A stretch of DNA of 64,000 nucleotides, taken from positions 1-64,000 of the forward strand of contig CAJUGJ010000003.1 in NCBI GenBank assembly GCA_910586015.1. The letters run 5' to 3'. The notes beneath the pieces are model-generated. The model had not been told where the DNA came from. It saw nothing but the letters and a program-made list of their open reading frames with translations, and made no database searches. The position numbers and the translations under genes were made by a program. Shown here in pieces: positions 33,205 through 42,214 of this stretch (the first letter of the stretch is position 1; each line of letters begins with the position of its first letter). This stretch comes from an uncultured Lachnospiraceae bacterium (lineage in GTDB: Bacteria > Bacillota > Clostridia > Lachnospirales > Lachnospiraceae).

Positions 33205-35103
33205 GTGAAAAAAATTCAGATAATAAAAACTTATAATGAAGCCTGTAGAAAGTTATTTATACAGGAAAAAATAAAACGAAAAATCAGTGATGAACAATTA
33301 TCAAAAGGAATTTGTGAAAGGAGAACTCTTACAAATTTAAAGAATGGAAAGACACACTGGACAAAAGTGACAGGAGATATTTTAATGCAGCGAATGGGAG
33401 TTTATAATGAATATTTCGAGGTCGCAGCTTCAGCAGAAGAATTAAAACGTTGGAGAGCAAGAGAAGATATCTGTCTTTTATTTGGAGAACAGCCACAAAA
33501 GGCAATAGAAAATATAAAACAGTACCGAGAGCTTTATAAAAAACGTCAACCAGTGGAGGAACAATTTCTCTTACGAATAGAAGCAGCGATATTATTACTT
33601 GAAAATAGAAAAGAAAGCGAATATAAAGAAAAAGTTTTTAATATGACAAAAAGGGCAGTAGAATGTACAGTATCTGAAAATTTATATACCAATCTTTCTC
33701 AGCTTTTATTAGCACCTGCGGAACTAGAAGCATTTATTTTATTAGCAGCCGCTTATCATATCTGTGGAAAAGAAGAAGAAGCATGGCAGATCCAGCAACA
33801 AGTATGGCATTATCCAAAACAGCACCAATGGGAAGAGCGCATGGAATGTCTGATTCGACCACAAACAGCAATTTTAGGTATGATATTATGTCAGAAAAAA
33901 AAAGAATGGGAACGTGCCTTTCTTATGGGAAAAAGGGCATTAGAATGTCTGCGAAGACATTTTCAGCAGAGATATGTTTTAGATCTACTAGAATTATTAT
34001 GTGTAATACCAAAAGAAGAAATTGCAAAACCACAATATATAGAAGAATTAGAAAAATATAGACAGACATTTTTGCAACTTTATCAGTTATACGAATGTCC
34101 AAATAAAAGGATATGGCAAACGATATCCATAAATAATACGTTAGAAGTAGGAACGATGTTGCGTATGTTACGACACGCAAATAAAATGACACAAGAAAGG
34201 GCAATTAGTTATTCACAGGGAAATGAAATTATTTCTGAAAAGCAGTTATCTAAAATTGAGAAGGGAACGCATATTCCATCAACAAAACATTATATAGAGT
34301 TATTAGAAAGATATGGAAAGAAAGAGGATTGGAAACATCCATTGTTAGAAACAAATTCAGTAGAAGTACTTTCTCTGCGACAAGATATTTGCACAATGCT
34401 TAGTAAAGGACAATGGGAACAGGCAAGACAAGCAGTGAAACGATTGGAAAAGCTGACAGATGAAAAGGAAATTCATGTAAAGCAACATTTACTTTCATGG
34501 AATGTTATTATTGATTGGAAAATGGGACAAATATCTTCAAAGCAATGTCTTTTGAAACTTTTAGCTGCTCTTAACCTTACCATTTCAGATATAAAAAATA
34601 AAAACCTTAAATATTGGGTATTTGAGCGTAGAGAAGGACAGATAGCAAGTGTAATAGCTGATATTTATAGAAAACAAGGCAAATATGAGAAGTCAGAACA
34701 GTGGTATCAAAGTCTTTTACATTCACAAACTATGTTGATGAACTATACAAAAATACCTACTTGGAATTATGGTTTGACAATAGAGGGGTATCTTGGGCTG
34801 ATGGGAGATTTAAAACGTCATGAAGAAGCAATACATCTAGCAGATATGGGAATAAAAATATCCTTAAAAGATAGTAATATCAGTGATGTAATTCCCCTTT
34901 TATATGAGTGGGTTTGGAATATTTATGAATCTGCTCGTAATGACACTGAAAAACAACGGATGTATCAAGAAAAGTGGAAGAACAAATTTATACAGTGTCA
35001 TACATTAGCAGAATTTTATTATTATAATGAAAAAATACAATTTCTCAATGAAAGAAAGGAAAAGTATTTATTTATCGACCCTAGGATCTTGATCGGAATA
35101 TAG
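33205..35103 (+). CDS. double HTH-TPR transcription regulator (RRNPP-like)
   Basis: This 632-residue cytoplasmic protein starts at GTG 33205 behind GAGG. It looks like two copies of one module. Module 1 has an HTH-like segment at about residues 17-65 (ISDEQLSKGICERRTLTNLK), then W-RAREDICLLFGEQPQKAIENI and TPR-like helices to about 290. Module 2 has a clearer XRE HTH at about 305-355 (LRMLRHANKMTQ, EKQLSKIEKGTHIPS), then LRQDICTMLSKGQWEQARQAV and more TPR-like helices (SVIADIYRKQGKYEKSEQWY). XRE-plus-TPR regulators of the RRNPP group bind imported peptides. Here a small secreted-peptide gene lies tail to tail and overlaps its last 36 bases. Single-module relatives are about 300 residues, so this is a duplication or fusion. 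Confidence 0.65.
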   Translation: MKKIQIIKTYNEACRKLFIQEKIKRKISDEQLSKGICERRTLTNLKNGKTHWTKVTGDILMQRMGVYNEYFEVAASAEELKRWRAREDICLLFGEQPQKAIENIKQYRELYKKRQPVEEQFLLRIEAAILLLENRKESEYKEKVFNMTKRAVECTVSENLYTNLSQLLLAPAELEAFILLAAAYHICGKEEEAWQIQQQVWHYPKQHQWEERMECLIRPQTAILGMILCQKKKEWERAFLMGKRALECLRRHFQQRYVLDLLELLCVIPKEEIAKPQYIEELEKYRQTFLQLYQLYECPNKRIWQTISINNTLEVGTMLRMLRHANKMTQERAISYSQGNEIISEKQLSKIEKGTHIPSTKHYIELLERYGKKEDWKHPLLETNSVEVLSLRQDICTMLSKGQWEQARQAVKRLEKLTDEKEIHVKQHLLSWNVIIDWKMGQISSKQCLLKLLAALNLTISDIKNKNLKYWVFERREGQIASVIADIYRKQGKYEKSEQWYQSLLHSQTMLMNYTKIPTWNYGLTIEGYLGLMGDLKRHEEAIHLADMGIKISLKDSNISDVIPLLYEWVWNIYESARNDTEKQRMYQEKWKNKFIQCHTLAEFYYYNEKIQFLNERKEKYLFIDPRILIGI

Positions 35104-35268
35104 ACATAGGCTAGGAGTTGATAATAGAGAGAACTCTTCAAATTCCAACAGCGTTATTTCTGATTCAAAAGGATCTACATTTTTGGCAGGGGTAGGTGTA
35201 ATAGAAGTAATACAAAAACTTGCCATAGCAATAGATAGTGATAAAGATACATATTTTCTTAATTTCAT
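35068..35268 (-). CDS. small secreted peptide precursor, candidate signal
   Basis: The start is set at ATG 35268, which has a perfect GGAGGT seven bases upstream; the longer reading from 35322 adds a hydrophilic stretch and runs through the ribosome site. The 66-residue product has a basic N-terminus and a hydrophobic core, KLRKYVSLSLSIAMASFCIT, ending TPTPAKNVDP, a Sec-type signal. A short mature part of about 35 residues is acidic in the middle and ends CLYSDQDPRVDK. It is convergent with, and overlaps, an HTH-TPR regulator, the arrangement seen for PapR/SHP-type pheromone genes and their RRNPP receptors. Function as a pheromone is inferred. The hairpin at 35293 lies in its promoter region. 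Confidence 0.6.
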   Translation of the reverse strand: MKLRKYVSLSLSIAMASFCITSITPTPAKNVDPFESEITLLEFEEFSLLSTPSLCLYSDQDPRVDK

Positions 35269-35292
35269 AATAATACCTCCTAATTTATATTT

Positions 35293-35329
35293 AAAGATGT
35301 GGGTTTTTATTTTAACCCGCATCTTTTTT
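35293..35329 (+). terminator. terminator of the regulator transcript, beyond the peptide gene
   Basis: AAAGATGTGGGTT (35293-35305) pairs with AACCCGCATCTTT (35314-35326) with one G-U pair, followed by T to 35329. It works on the plus strand only. Because it lies past the whole peptide gene, the regulator mRNA must run antisense through that gene. Confidence 0.75.
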
Positions 35330-35512
35330 CCAAAAAGATGGAATCAAAACAATGTGTACTTTTAGAAAAATTCATCTAAAATATATAATATAGTACTAAT
35401 TATAAAACAAATTTTGTTAAAAATAAAGAACAATTTTTGATATTTCCTAAATATGTTTATCAATGTATGAAAATACAGATGATAATAAACAAATGAAAAA
35501 GGGGGTAAACAA

Positions 35513-38500
35513 ATGAAAAAACAAGGAAAACGTTTTGTAGCAATGATGGCAGCTATGTTCTTAACTCAGACAGTATGTTCTTTTCCGCAAGGAATAGTTC
35601 ATGCAAAAGCACAGACTATGGAAAAAAGTCAGATTGAACTGTCAGATCAGGATATTGCTAATCTATATCAAACTACAGGATATAACTGGCAATCCGTACA
35701 TGATCCATCTATTGTAGCTACAGACGAGGCAAGTGGAAGGGTATATCGAGTATTTGGCTCACATATGGGAGTGGCAAAAACAACAGATCTGATGAACTGG
35801 AGCGCAGTGACAAATGAAACGCCAGATAGTACACTATTTGGAACTGTACAAGAAAATGGGACGATTACACCAGTATCTTATCAGACAGCATTTTCAGATA
35901 ATGCTGTGAAAGGGACTACTGTTTTGTATACACAAAATGGTGAAACATATACAGTAGATTTTGGTACATACAATATCAATGAATGGCTTTCACCAAGTAA
36001 TATTCAAGGAAATATGTGGGCACCAGATGTTATCTATAACCCAATCATGAATAAATGGTGTATGTATTTAAGTTTAAACGGGCCAAGCTGGAATTCAGCA
36101 GTACTCCTTTTAACATCTGATCAAGTAGAGGGACCATATGTCTATCAGGGACCTGTTGTATTTTCTGGTTTTCAGTCTTCTAATAATATAACCCAATCAG
36201 GAACAGTTACAAGAAGTTACAAAAATACAGATTTAGAGCTTGTACTTGGAGAACTTGCTACACTTCCAGAAAAATATGACAAGGGAAATCAGTGGGGAAC
36301 ATTTTGGCCACATGCTATCGATCCATGTGTTTTTTATGACGATAACGGGAAATTATGGATGAGCTATGGATCTTGGTCAGGCGGCATCTATGTATTAGAA
36401 CTAGATGAAAGAACAGGATTTAGAGATTATTCTGTGAACTATGCAAGTGACTATGATCAAAAAGGTGCAAGTGTAACAACAGATGCTTATTTTGGAAAAA
36501 AGATAGCTGGTGGTTATTATTCTTCTGGAGAGGGTTCTTATATTGAAAAGATCGGAAGTAAATACTGTCTTTTTATGTCATATGGATTTTATTCACCAGA
36601 AGGTGGTTATGAAATGAGAGTATTTTATTCTGATAACCCAGATGGGCCATATACAGATACTGCAGGTATTAGTGCTATTTATACAAATTATCAGATGAAT
36701 TATGGGCCAAATGCTGTTACAAACCGTGGACAGAAAATACTAGGAAATTATCGGTGGGATACTATGGTTGTACCAGAAATTGCACAGGGACATAATTCAG
36801 CATTTGTAGATTCCGATGGTCGTGCTTATGTGATCTATCATACAAAATTTGACGATGGTATGGCAGGACATCAGCTACGTGTACATGAACTTTTTCAGAC
36901 AAAATCAGGTTATCTTTTAGCATCTCCATATGAATATTCTAATCAAAATGCTATAATTAGTTCAACAACTTCTTATGACAGTGCATCGTTGACGGGTTCT
37001 TATGATGTTATTGTACATAAATATAAGACAAAATGTGAAGAACATGGGGATGAAACAGAAGTTATTGAACCAGTTAAAGTGACATTAAATAACAATGGAA
37101 CAATTACAGGAGAAATGACAGGTACATGGACAAATGAAGCAGGAAGTCCCTATGCAGTATTTGTTTTAGATGGAAAAACATATCATGGTATCTTTGTAAG
37201 ACAAAATGTAACTGGCACAAATACCAATACAATGTGTTTCACACTTTTAGATCCGACAACTGGACTTTGTGTTTGGGGTTCCCATGAACTAGAAGATAGC
37301 GTTTCCGTTGCTAAAAGTGTAAATTCCTATGAAATGACACAGGCAGTTATGCCAACTACCTATACCGATTTACAGCTTCCGTCTGAAACAGAAGACGGTG
37401 CAATCGTAAACTGGGTATCTTCGAATCCTTCTATTATTTCTAATAGTGGAGTTGTGACAGCACCTACACAAGATACTACAGTTACAATGACAGCACAAAT
37501 TTCTAAGGGAAATTATTATTATACCAAATCCTACACGACAACCGTTAAGGCGGGAGGAATTCAAAATGCTGACTGTACTTCTAATTTAGAAGCAGTATAT
37601 GATTTTGAAGGAAGTTTAGTAAATGGTATAAATGCTTCTGAAATTGGAGCGATAAAGAATTCAGGTATGGGAAGATTTCCAAAATATCAGTATGATAAAG
37701 AGCGTGATAGTTATGTACTACATCAATATTTTGGTGATATAAATAATGCAAGTTATGCTGAGTTTGTCAACCCTTTAAAGGGAGAAGCATTACAAGGTGC
37801 AACAGTATCTTTATGGGTAAAACGTTTTGGTACAGAGCCATTATTAGATGCAATCTGGTCATTTCTGGATATAGATAATACAGATGGAGTAGAGGGAAGG
37901 CTTTATTTAACTCCAAACGCATATATTGGCTATAATGGTACAGGTGGATGGTTTGACTGCAATCATCCTTCTACAGTTATAACAAATGCTATTGCAGTAA
38001 GGGAATGGAATCTTGTTACAGTAACTTTTTCAGACAGTGGTTTTGGAATTTATGTTAATGGACATTTGCTTTATACACAGACACAAAATGAGGCATTAGC
38101 TTCCTCTGCTGATATATCTTCTATGTATCAGAGTGTTTTAAATCTTTTAAGTTCCGCAGATCATTTTTATTTAGGCTATGGTTCATGGTGGGGTTCTGCG
38201 CCTCTTCTTATGGATAACTTAAAAATTTATAGCAGAGCACTTAACGAAAGTGATGTAGCAAAATTATATTTAGAAGAATTAAATGGTGAAGAAACTGTTA
38301 ATAAAAACAACTATTTTTATTATGAAGATTATAATAATATAAATACTATATCTTCTGTATGGTCATCCATTAATGCAAATGATTCTTTGACATTAAATAC
38401 AGATTCGGATAAGAACCATTTAAAATATGTGCAATTTGCTACAGGTAATGCAAATTCCAGATCGGCATATACGCCATTTACAATCAATCATTCTTTGTCC

Positions 38501-39649
38501 GATTGTTATACAGTAGAATTTGATACAAAGTTATCGGCTGGAAATAATCAAGAAACTCAATTAGCTTTAACAAATACAGAATATCAATATAGTGGAAATA
38601 ATACGAATAATGGAATTGGAAACGGATATATCTGGAAGATGAGTACCACAAATAATACAGAATGGACAATTACAGGTGGTGGTATTGTTACTATTCCAAA
38701 AGATGTATGGGTACATATTCGTACAGATATTTCAAGAACACAAAATATTGCTAAGATTAAAATTACAAATGGAAATACCGTTTTATATTCTGGTACAATT
38801 CCATATCAAAGTACAGAAAGTGCAGCCGGAATTTATGTGTTAAATGGAAGATATTATGCGGTTACTTGTTTTGATAATGTAGAAGTTAAGACATCCTTAG
38901 CAGATGGATTAATCGGAGAATATTTATTCCAAAATTCTTTAGTTGACAGTCTGCATCCAAATCAATATGCAGCACTTGTTCAAAGCACTTCTGAGGATAC
39001 GAAATCTGTAATCACAACAGATCCTATTGGAAGTCGTGGCAGTGTCATGGAAATGAACGGAACATGGCAGGCAACAGGATATCTGGAAATGCCTTTGGGA
39101 TATCTAAATACAATAGAAAATGGTTTCACAGTTTCTATGTGGGCAAAAGCAAATAATTCTAAGAGTGTAGATGGTATTTGCGGAACAGAAGCGAGTCTGT
39201 TTAATTTCAAGACTACTCCAGATTCTTGGACAGACGATGTTCTAGGTTATACACCGGGCTTTGTTTCATTAGATGTCAGTCTTCATCCTTGGATTAATGA
39301 TTATCACGGAAATTGGGTAGACAGGGCAGATACTGCAATACATCTGTCAAGTGAAAAATGGCAGCAGATTATAATGAGTATTGATGGAACACAAAATCAA
39401 ATCTATGTTTATATAGATGGAAAATTAGCAGAAACAGTGACATTAGGAGGAGGTACTTGTGCATCACTTCTATCAAGTATCAAGTCAAATACAACAGCAA
39501 TTCAAATTGGAACGTGTCTTCCTTGGTGGAATGTATGGGATTTCCGTGGCTATGTAGATGATATCCGCTTTTATAATAAAGCACTTTCTGCTAGAGAGGC
39601 ACAAGAACTTTATCAGATATCAGCAGATGAATCAGTAGTAATTCAATAA
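35513..39649 (+). CDS. GH43 endo-arabinanase-like secreted protein with LamG domains
   Basis: This 1378-residue secreted protein has a Sec signal peptide (FVAMMAAMFLTQTVCSF) and starts behind AAGGGGG. A GH43 five-blade propeller fills about residues 50-480: base Asp64 in SVHDPSIV, Asp270 in HAIDPCVF and acid Glu340 in SSGEGSYIEK, with IQGNMWAPDVIYNP, the pattern of endo-1,5-alpha-arabinanases. A beta domain (490-600), a degenerate bacterial Ig-like domain (605-680, VNWVSSNPSIISNSGVVT), two LamG/concanavalin-like modules (about 690-920 and 1125-1370) and another sandwich between them follow. No LPXTG or lipobox is seen, so it is released or held non-covalently. It is monocistronic with its own terminator. 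A substrate of side-chain arabinan in pectin is likely. Confidence 0.82.
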   Translation: MKKQGKRFVAMMAAMFLTQTVCSFPQGIVHAKAQTMEKSQIELSDQDIANLYQTTGYNWQSVHDPSIVATDEASGRVYRVFGSHMGVAKTTDLMNWSAVTNETPDSTLFGTVQENGTITPVSYQTAFSDNAVKGTTVLYTQNGETYTVDFGTYNINEWLSPSNIQGNMWAPDVIYNPIMNKWCMYLSLNGPSWNSAVLLLTSDQVEGPYVYQGPVVFSGFQSSNNITQSGTVTRSYKNTDLELVLGELATLPEKYDKGNQWGTFWPHAIDPCVFYDDNGKLWMSYGSWSGGIYVLELDERTGFRDYSVNYASDYDQKGASVTTDAYFGKKIAGGYYSSGEGSYIEKIGSKYCLFMSYGFYSPEGGYEMRVFYSDNPDGPYTDTAGISAIYTNYQMNYGPNAVTNRGQKILGNYRWDTMVVPEIAQGHNSAFVDSDGRAYVIYHTKFDDGMAGHQLRVHELFQTKSGYLLASPYEYSNQNAIISSTTSYDSASLTGSYDVIVHKYKTKCEEHGDETEVIEPVKVTLNNNGTITGEMTGTWTNEAGSPYAVFVLDGKTYHGIFVRQNVTGTNTNTMCFTLLDPTTGLCVWGSHELEDSVSVAKSVNSYEMTQAVMPTTYTDLQLPSETEDGAIVNWVSSNPSIISNSGVVTAPTQDTTVTMTAQISKGNYYYTKSYTTTVKAGGIQNADCTSNLEAVYDFEGSLVNGINASEIGAIKNSGMGRFPKYQYDKERDSYVLHQYFGDINNASYAEFVNPLKGEALQGATVSLWVKRFGTEPLLDAIWSFLDIDNTDGVEGRLYLTPNAYIGYNGTGGWFDCNHPSTVITNAIAVREWNLVTVTFSDSGFGIYVNGHLLYTQTQNEALASSADISSMYQSVLNLLSSADHFYLGYGSWWGSAPLLMDNLKIYSRALNESDVAKLYLEELNGEETVNKNNYFYYEDYNNINTISSVWSSINANDSLTLNTDSDKNHLKYVQFATGNANSRSAYTPFTINHSLSDCYTVEFDTKLSAGNNQETQLALTNTEYQYSGNNTNNGIGNGYIWKMSTTNNTEWTITGGGIVTIPKDVWVHIRTDISRTQNIAKIKITNGNTVLYSGTIPYQSTESAAGIYVLNGRYYAVTCFDNVEVKTSLADGLIGEYLFQNSLVDSLHPNQYAALVQSTSEDTKSVITTDPIGSRGSVMEMNGTWQATGYLEMPLGYLNTIENGFTVSMWAKANNSKSVDGICGTEASLFNFKTTPDSWTDDVLGYTPGFVSLDVSLHPWINDYHGNWVDRADTAIHLSSEKWQQIIMSIDGTQNQIYVYIDGKLAETVTLGGGTCASLLSSIKSNTTAIQIGTCLPWWNVWDFRGYVDDIRFYNKALSAREAQELYQISADESVVIQ

Positions 39650-39665
39650 TGGTAAGTGAATTTAA

Positions 39666-39701
39666 AAAACGCTGTAGGTTCTATGCCTACAGCGTTTTTT
39701 T
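39666..39701. terminator. bidirectional terminator, GH43 / LacI
   Basis: AAAACGCTGTAGG (39666-39678) pairs perfectly with CCTACAGCGTTTT (39686-39698) over a seven-base loop; T continues to 39701 and A-runs flank the other side. It ends both the arabinanase gene and the convergent LacI gene, whose stop codon lies at its edge. Confidence 0.88.
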
Positions 39702-40713
39702 AATATAAAATGGAATCTCTATAGATAATTTCAGGATTAATATAAGTGAGCTCATAAGGTGCGTCCGTATTCTGTATACGATATATAATTTGCATAGACA
39801 AACGTCTTCCTAGTAGACCTGTCTTAACATGTGCAGTAGTAATCATTCCGTTTATATTAGAATATTCTTTACTTCCATCATATCCAGTTACAAGAATACC
39901 ATTAGGGATACGATCTGCGTGCTCTGTAAAATAGCGTTGTAGGAAATGGGCGATAAAATCACTAACACAGATAAATGCCTGTGGCAATATCGGCAAAGAA
40001 TCTAGAAAACTACTAAGTTCCTGATAATAAGAAAAAATTCCAATACGATGTGTTAAGCAGAATTTCTCATCAATTTCTAAATGATGATCTTTCATACACT
40101 GACAAAATCCTTCATAGCGATCGAGGTTTGTTCTGGCATAATGTATATCACCAATAAAACCAAGCTGTGTCAATCCATGAGAGAGAACAGACTTTGTAAT
40201 TTGATAGAGGGAGGCATGACCTTCAAGTAGAATCAAATCACCATGAAGTGCACGTATGCCAATTTGTGGGACTGTATCCAAAAATACTTTTGGCAGTTCT
40301 AAATCGTTAATTAATTGGATAAGTTTAGTGTCATAGACATTTAGGATAATAGCACCTTGAATAATACCACTGGTCAGGATAGAAGGCAAAGTAAACCCTT
40401 CGGTATAAATAGATGGCATATAGGTATACATCAGATTTATATTATGGTAGGAAAGTTCTTGTGCTATTCGATGAATGATATTTGTCCAAAAGGTAGAAGA
40501 ATCTGGTCTTGAAACGATTAGGGAAACGGTTTTCTCTTCTTCAGTAGAAGCAGTAGAAAGGCTACTTTTGGCATAACCGAGTTCTTTTGCTTTATTCAAA
40601 ATATTTTCCCGAAGTGTGGTAGAAACACCACTGTGGTTATTAAATACTTTCCAGACTGTGACACGTGAAATTCCCAGTGCATCTGCAATATCCTGCATAG
40701 TTACTTTACTCAT
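39700..40713 (-). CDS. LacI-family transcription regulator
   Basis: This 337-residue repressor has an N-terminal HTH with hinge (VTMQDIADALGISRVTVWKV, then NHSGVSTTLRENI) and a periplasmic-binding-protein-like effector domain, ending IIYRDSILY. Within it SRPDSSTFWTNIIHRIAQEL, LGFIGDIHYARTNLDRYEGF and ILVTGYDGSKEYSNI follow the usual order. It is divergent from the GH130-led glycan operon and is its likely controller, probably releasing DNA when a mannose-containing sugar or sugar phosphate binds. Two 12-base palindromes, TAACAAAAGTTA, in the shared intergenic region are the operator candidates. Confidence 0.85.
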   Translation of the reverse strand: MSKVTMQDIADALGISRVTVWKVFNNHSGVSTTLRENILNKAKELGYAKSSLSTASTEEEKTVSLIVSRPDSSTFWTNIIHRIAQELSYHNINLMYTYMPSIYTEGFTLPSILTSGIIQGAIILNVYDTKLIQLINDLELPKVFLDTVPQIGIRALHGDLILLEGHASLYQITKSVLSHGLTQLGFIGDIHYARTNLDRYEGFCQCMKDHHLEIDEKFCLTHRIGIFSYYQELSSFLDSLPILPQAFICVSDFIAHFLQRYFTEHADRIPNGILVTGYDGSKEYSNINGMITTAHVKTGLLGRRLSMQIIYRIQNTDAPYELTYINPEIIYRDSILY

Positions 40714-40973
40714 TAGTACCCATCCCTTTATAATTTTATGTTAATCTTTAAGTGGTCATATCATATCTTTGAGTTATCAAAAAAAGGAAACATAGACCAC
40801 CAAAAAGTTATCTAATGTTCAGTATATCATACTTCTTAATAGTTGACTAGATATCATAATTAAATTTCTGCTATCTCACAAATCCTGATAAAATAGGGTT
40901 TTTTAAATGCTTTTTTAAATTGATAAATTGAAATAGAATCTATCGTAAATAGCATCTAAAACACAAATATATT

Positions 40974-40985
40974 TAACAAAAGTTA
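40974..40985. promoter_or_regulatory. operator candidate, upstream copy
   Basis: TAACAAAAGTTA with arms extended to TTTAAC/GTTAAA around AAAA (40972-40987). It is identical in its 12-base core to the copy at 41162, 188 bases away, roughly 18 helical turns, which would allow looping by a LacI tetramer. Binding is inferred. Confidence 0.5.
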
Positions 40986-41125
40986 AAAGTATTAAATGTG
41001 ACAAGAAATACAAATCAAACTAAAAAAAATATGAAAAAAAACAAAAAAATACAAATGAAATTTAAACTGATATGTCAAAATGCACAATAGATGATGGAAA
41101 AACAAGAAAAAATATTAAGATTATA

Positions 41126-41154
41126 TTGACAAAACGAAAACTAGATGTTAATAT
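41126..41154 (+). promoter_or_regulatory. promoter of the GH130/GH38/GH85 operon
   Basis: TTGACA (41126-41131), 17 bases, TAATAT (41149-41154), 57 bases before the GH130 start. The second operator copy begins eight bases after the -10. Confidence 0.65.
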
Positions 41155-41161
41155 TCAATTA

Positions 41162-41173
41162 TAACAAAAGTTA
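41162..41173. promoter_or_regulatory. operator candidate over the transcription start
   Basis: TAACAAAAGTTA repeats the 12-base core seen at 40974. Its position just after the -10 would block polymerase directly, the classic place for a LacI-family repressor. Confidence 0.55.
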
Positions 41174-41210
41174 ACGAGAACAAAACTAAGAAATAGAAAG
41201 AAGGGAAAAT

Positions 41211-42200
41211 ATGAGCAAAATTATAGGGCAATCATTACCGAATATTCCTTGGGAGGAAAAGCCACAAGGATACCAAATGCCACTATGGCGTTACAGCAAA
41301 AATCCTATTATTGGGAGAGATGGCAATAAGGTATCTAACAGTGTATTCAATAGTGCTGTAGTACCATTTGAAGATGGATATGCAGGAGTGTTTCGCTGTG
41401 ATAGCAGATCGATCAGTATGGATATTTTTGTAGGAAAGAGTAAAGATGGTATCCATTGGGAAATCGAAGATGAACCAGTACAATTTGAAGGGGCAGATAC
41501 AGAAGTATTAAACCGAGAATATCGGTATGATCCAAGAGTCTGTTTCTTAGAAGACCGATATTATATTACTTGGTGTAATGGCTATCATGGACCGACAATT
41601 GGAGTAGCATACACCTTTGATTTTAAAAAATTTGTGCAATTAGAGAATGCGTTTTTACCATGTAATCGAAACGGAGTTCTCTTTCCAAGAAAAATTAATA
41701 ATATGTATATGATGTTAAGTAGACCAAGCGACAATGGACATACACCTTTCGGTGATATTTTTATTAGTCAAAGCAAGGATATGGAATTTTGGGGAAAGCA
41801 TCGTCATCTTATGAGTCCAATTAAAGGAGATCCTTCTGCATGGCAAGGAACAAAAGTAGGACCTGGACCAATTCCAATTGAAACGGATGAAGGATGGTTA
41901 CTTATCTATCATGGAGTTATTACAACATGTAATGGCTTTGTATATCGTATGGGTGCGGCATTGTTAGATTTAGAACAGCCTTGGAAGGTATTATACCGCT
42001 CGAAAGATTATATCCTTGCACCATATGAATATTATGAATGTGTAGGGGATGTTCCGAATGTAGTATTTCCATGTGCAGCACTGGCAGATGCTGATACTGG
42101 AAGAATTGCAGTTTATTATGGATGTGCGGACACAGTAACAGGAATTGCCTTTACTACAGTGGACGAGCTATTATCTTATTTAAAAGAACATCATATGTGA
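41211..42200 (+). CDS. GH130 beta-1,4-mannosyl phosphorylase
   Basis: This 329-residue cytoplasmic enzyme has a GH130 five-bladed propeller. It opens SLPNIPWEEKP and WRYSKNPIIGRDG, has NSAVVPFEDGYAGVFRCD, the catalytic acid Asp in YRYDPRVCFLEDRYYITWC, and YHGVITTCNGFVYRMGAALLDLE with the phosphate-binding region. The beginning and the DPR context fit subfamily GH130_2, whose members phosphorolyse beta-mannosyl bonds in mannooligosaccharides or in Man-beta-1,4-GlcNAc of the N-glycan core. With two alpha-mannosidases and a GH85 in the same operon, Man-beta-1,4-GlcNAc is the most likely substrate, giving mannose-1-phosphate and GlcNAc. It has no signal peptide and is the first gene of the operon. 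Confidence 0.85.
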   Translation: MSKIIGQSLPNIPWEEKPQGYQMPLWRYSKNPIIGRDGNKVSNSVFNSAVVPFEDGYAGVFRCDSRSISMDIFVGKSKDGIHWEIEDEPVQFEGADTEVLNREYRYDPRVCFLEDRYYITWCNGYHGPTIGVAYTFDFKKFVQLENAFLPCNRNGVLFPRKINNMYMMLSRPSDNGHTPFGDIFISQSKDMEFWGKHRHLMSPIKGDPSAWQGTKVGPGPIPIETDEGWLLIYHGVITTCNGFVYRMGAALLDLEQPWKVLYRSKDYILAPYEYYECVGDVPNVVFPCAALADADTGRIAVYYGCADTVTGIAFTTVDELLSYLKEHHM

Positions 42201-42214
42201 CAGGAGAAAATAGT

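Larger units (their letters stand above)
40714..41210. other. divergent control region of the N-glycan locus
   Basis: This 497-base, extremely AT-rich stretch holds two identical TAACAAAAGTTA palindromes (40974 and 41162), a TTGACA promoter (41126-41154) and an AATGCACAATAG run (about 41080) that resembles the TTGCACAA repeats in front of the ABC operon at 53.7 kb. No gene is seen. Confidence 0.55.

Noticed and set aside
35269..35322. Longer start of the secreted peptide gene
   Set aside because: It would place hydrophilic residues before the signal peptide and run across the perfect ribosome site.
42122..42214. Upstream extension of the first GH38 gene
   Set aside because: It lies inside the GH130 gene, has no family similarity, and AGGAG fits the ATG at 42215.
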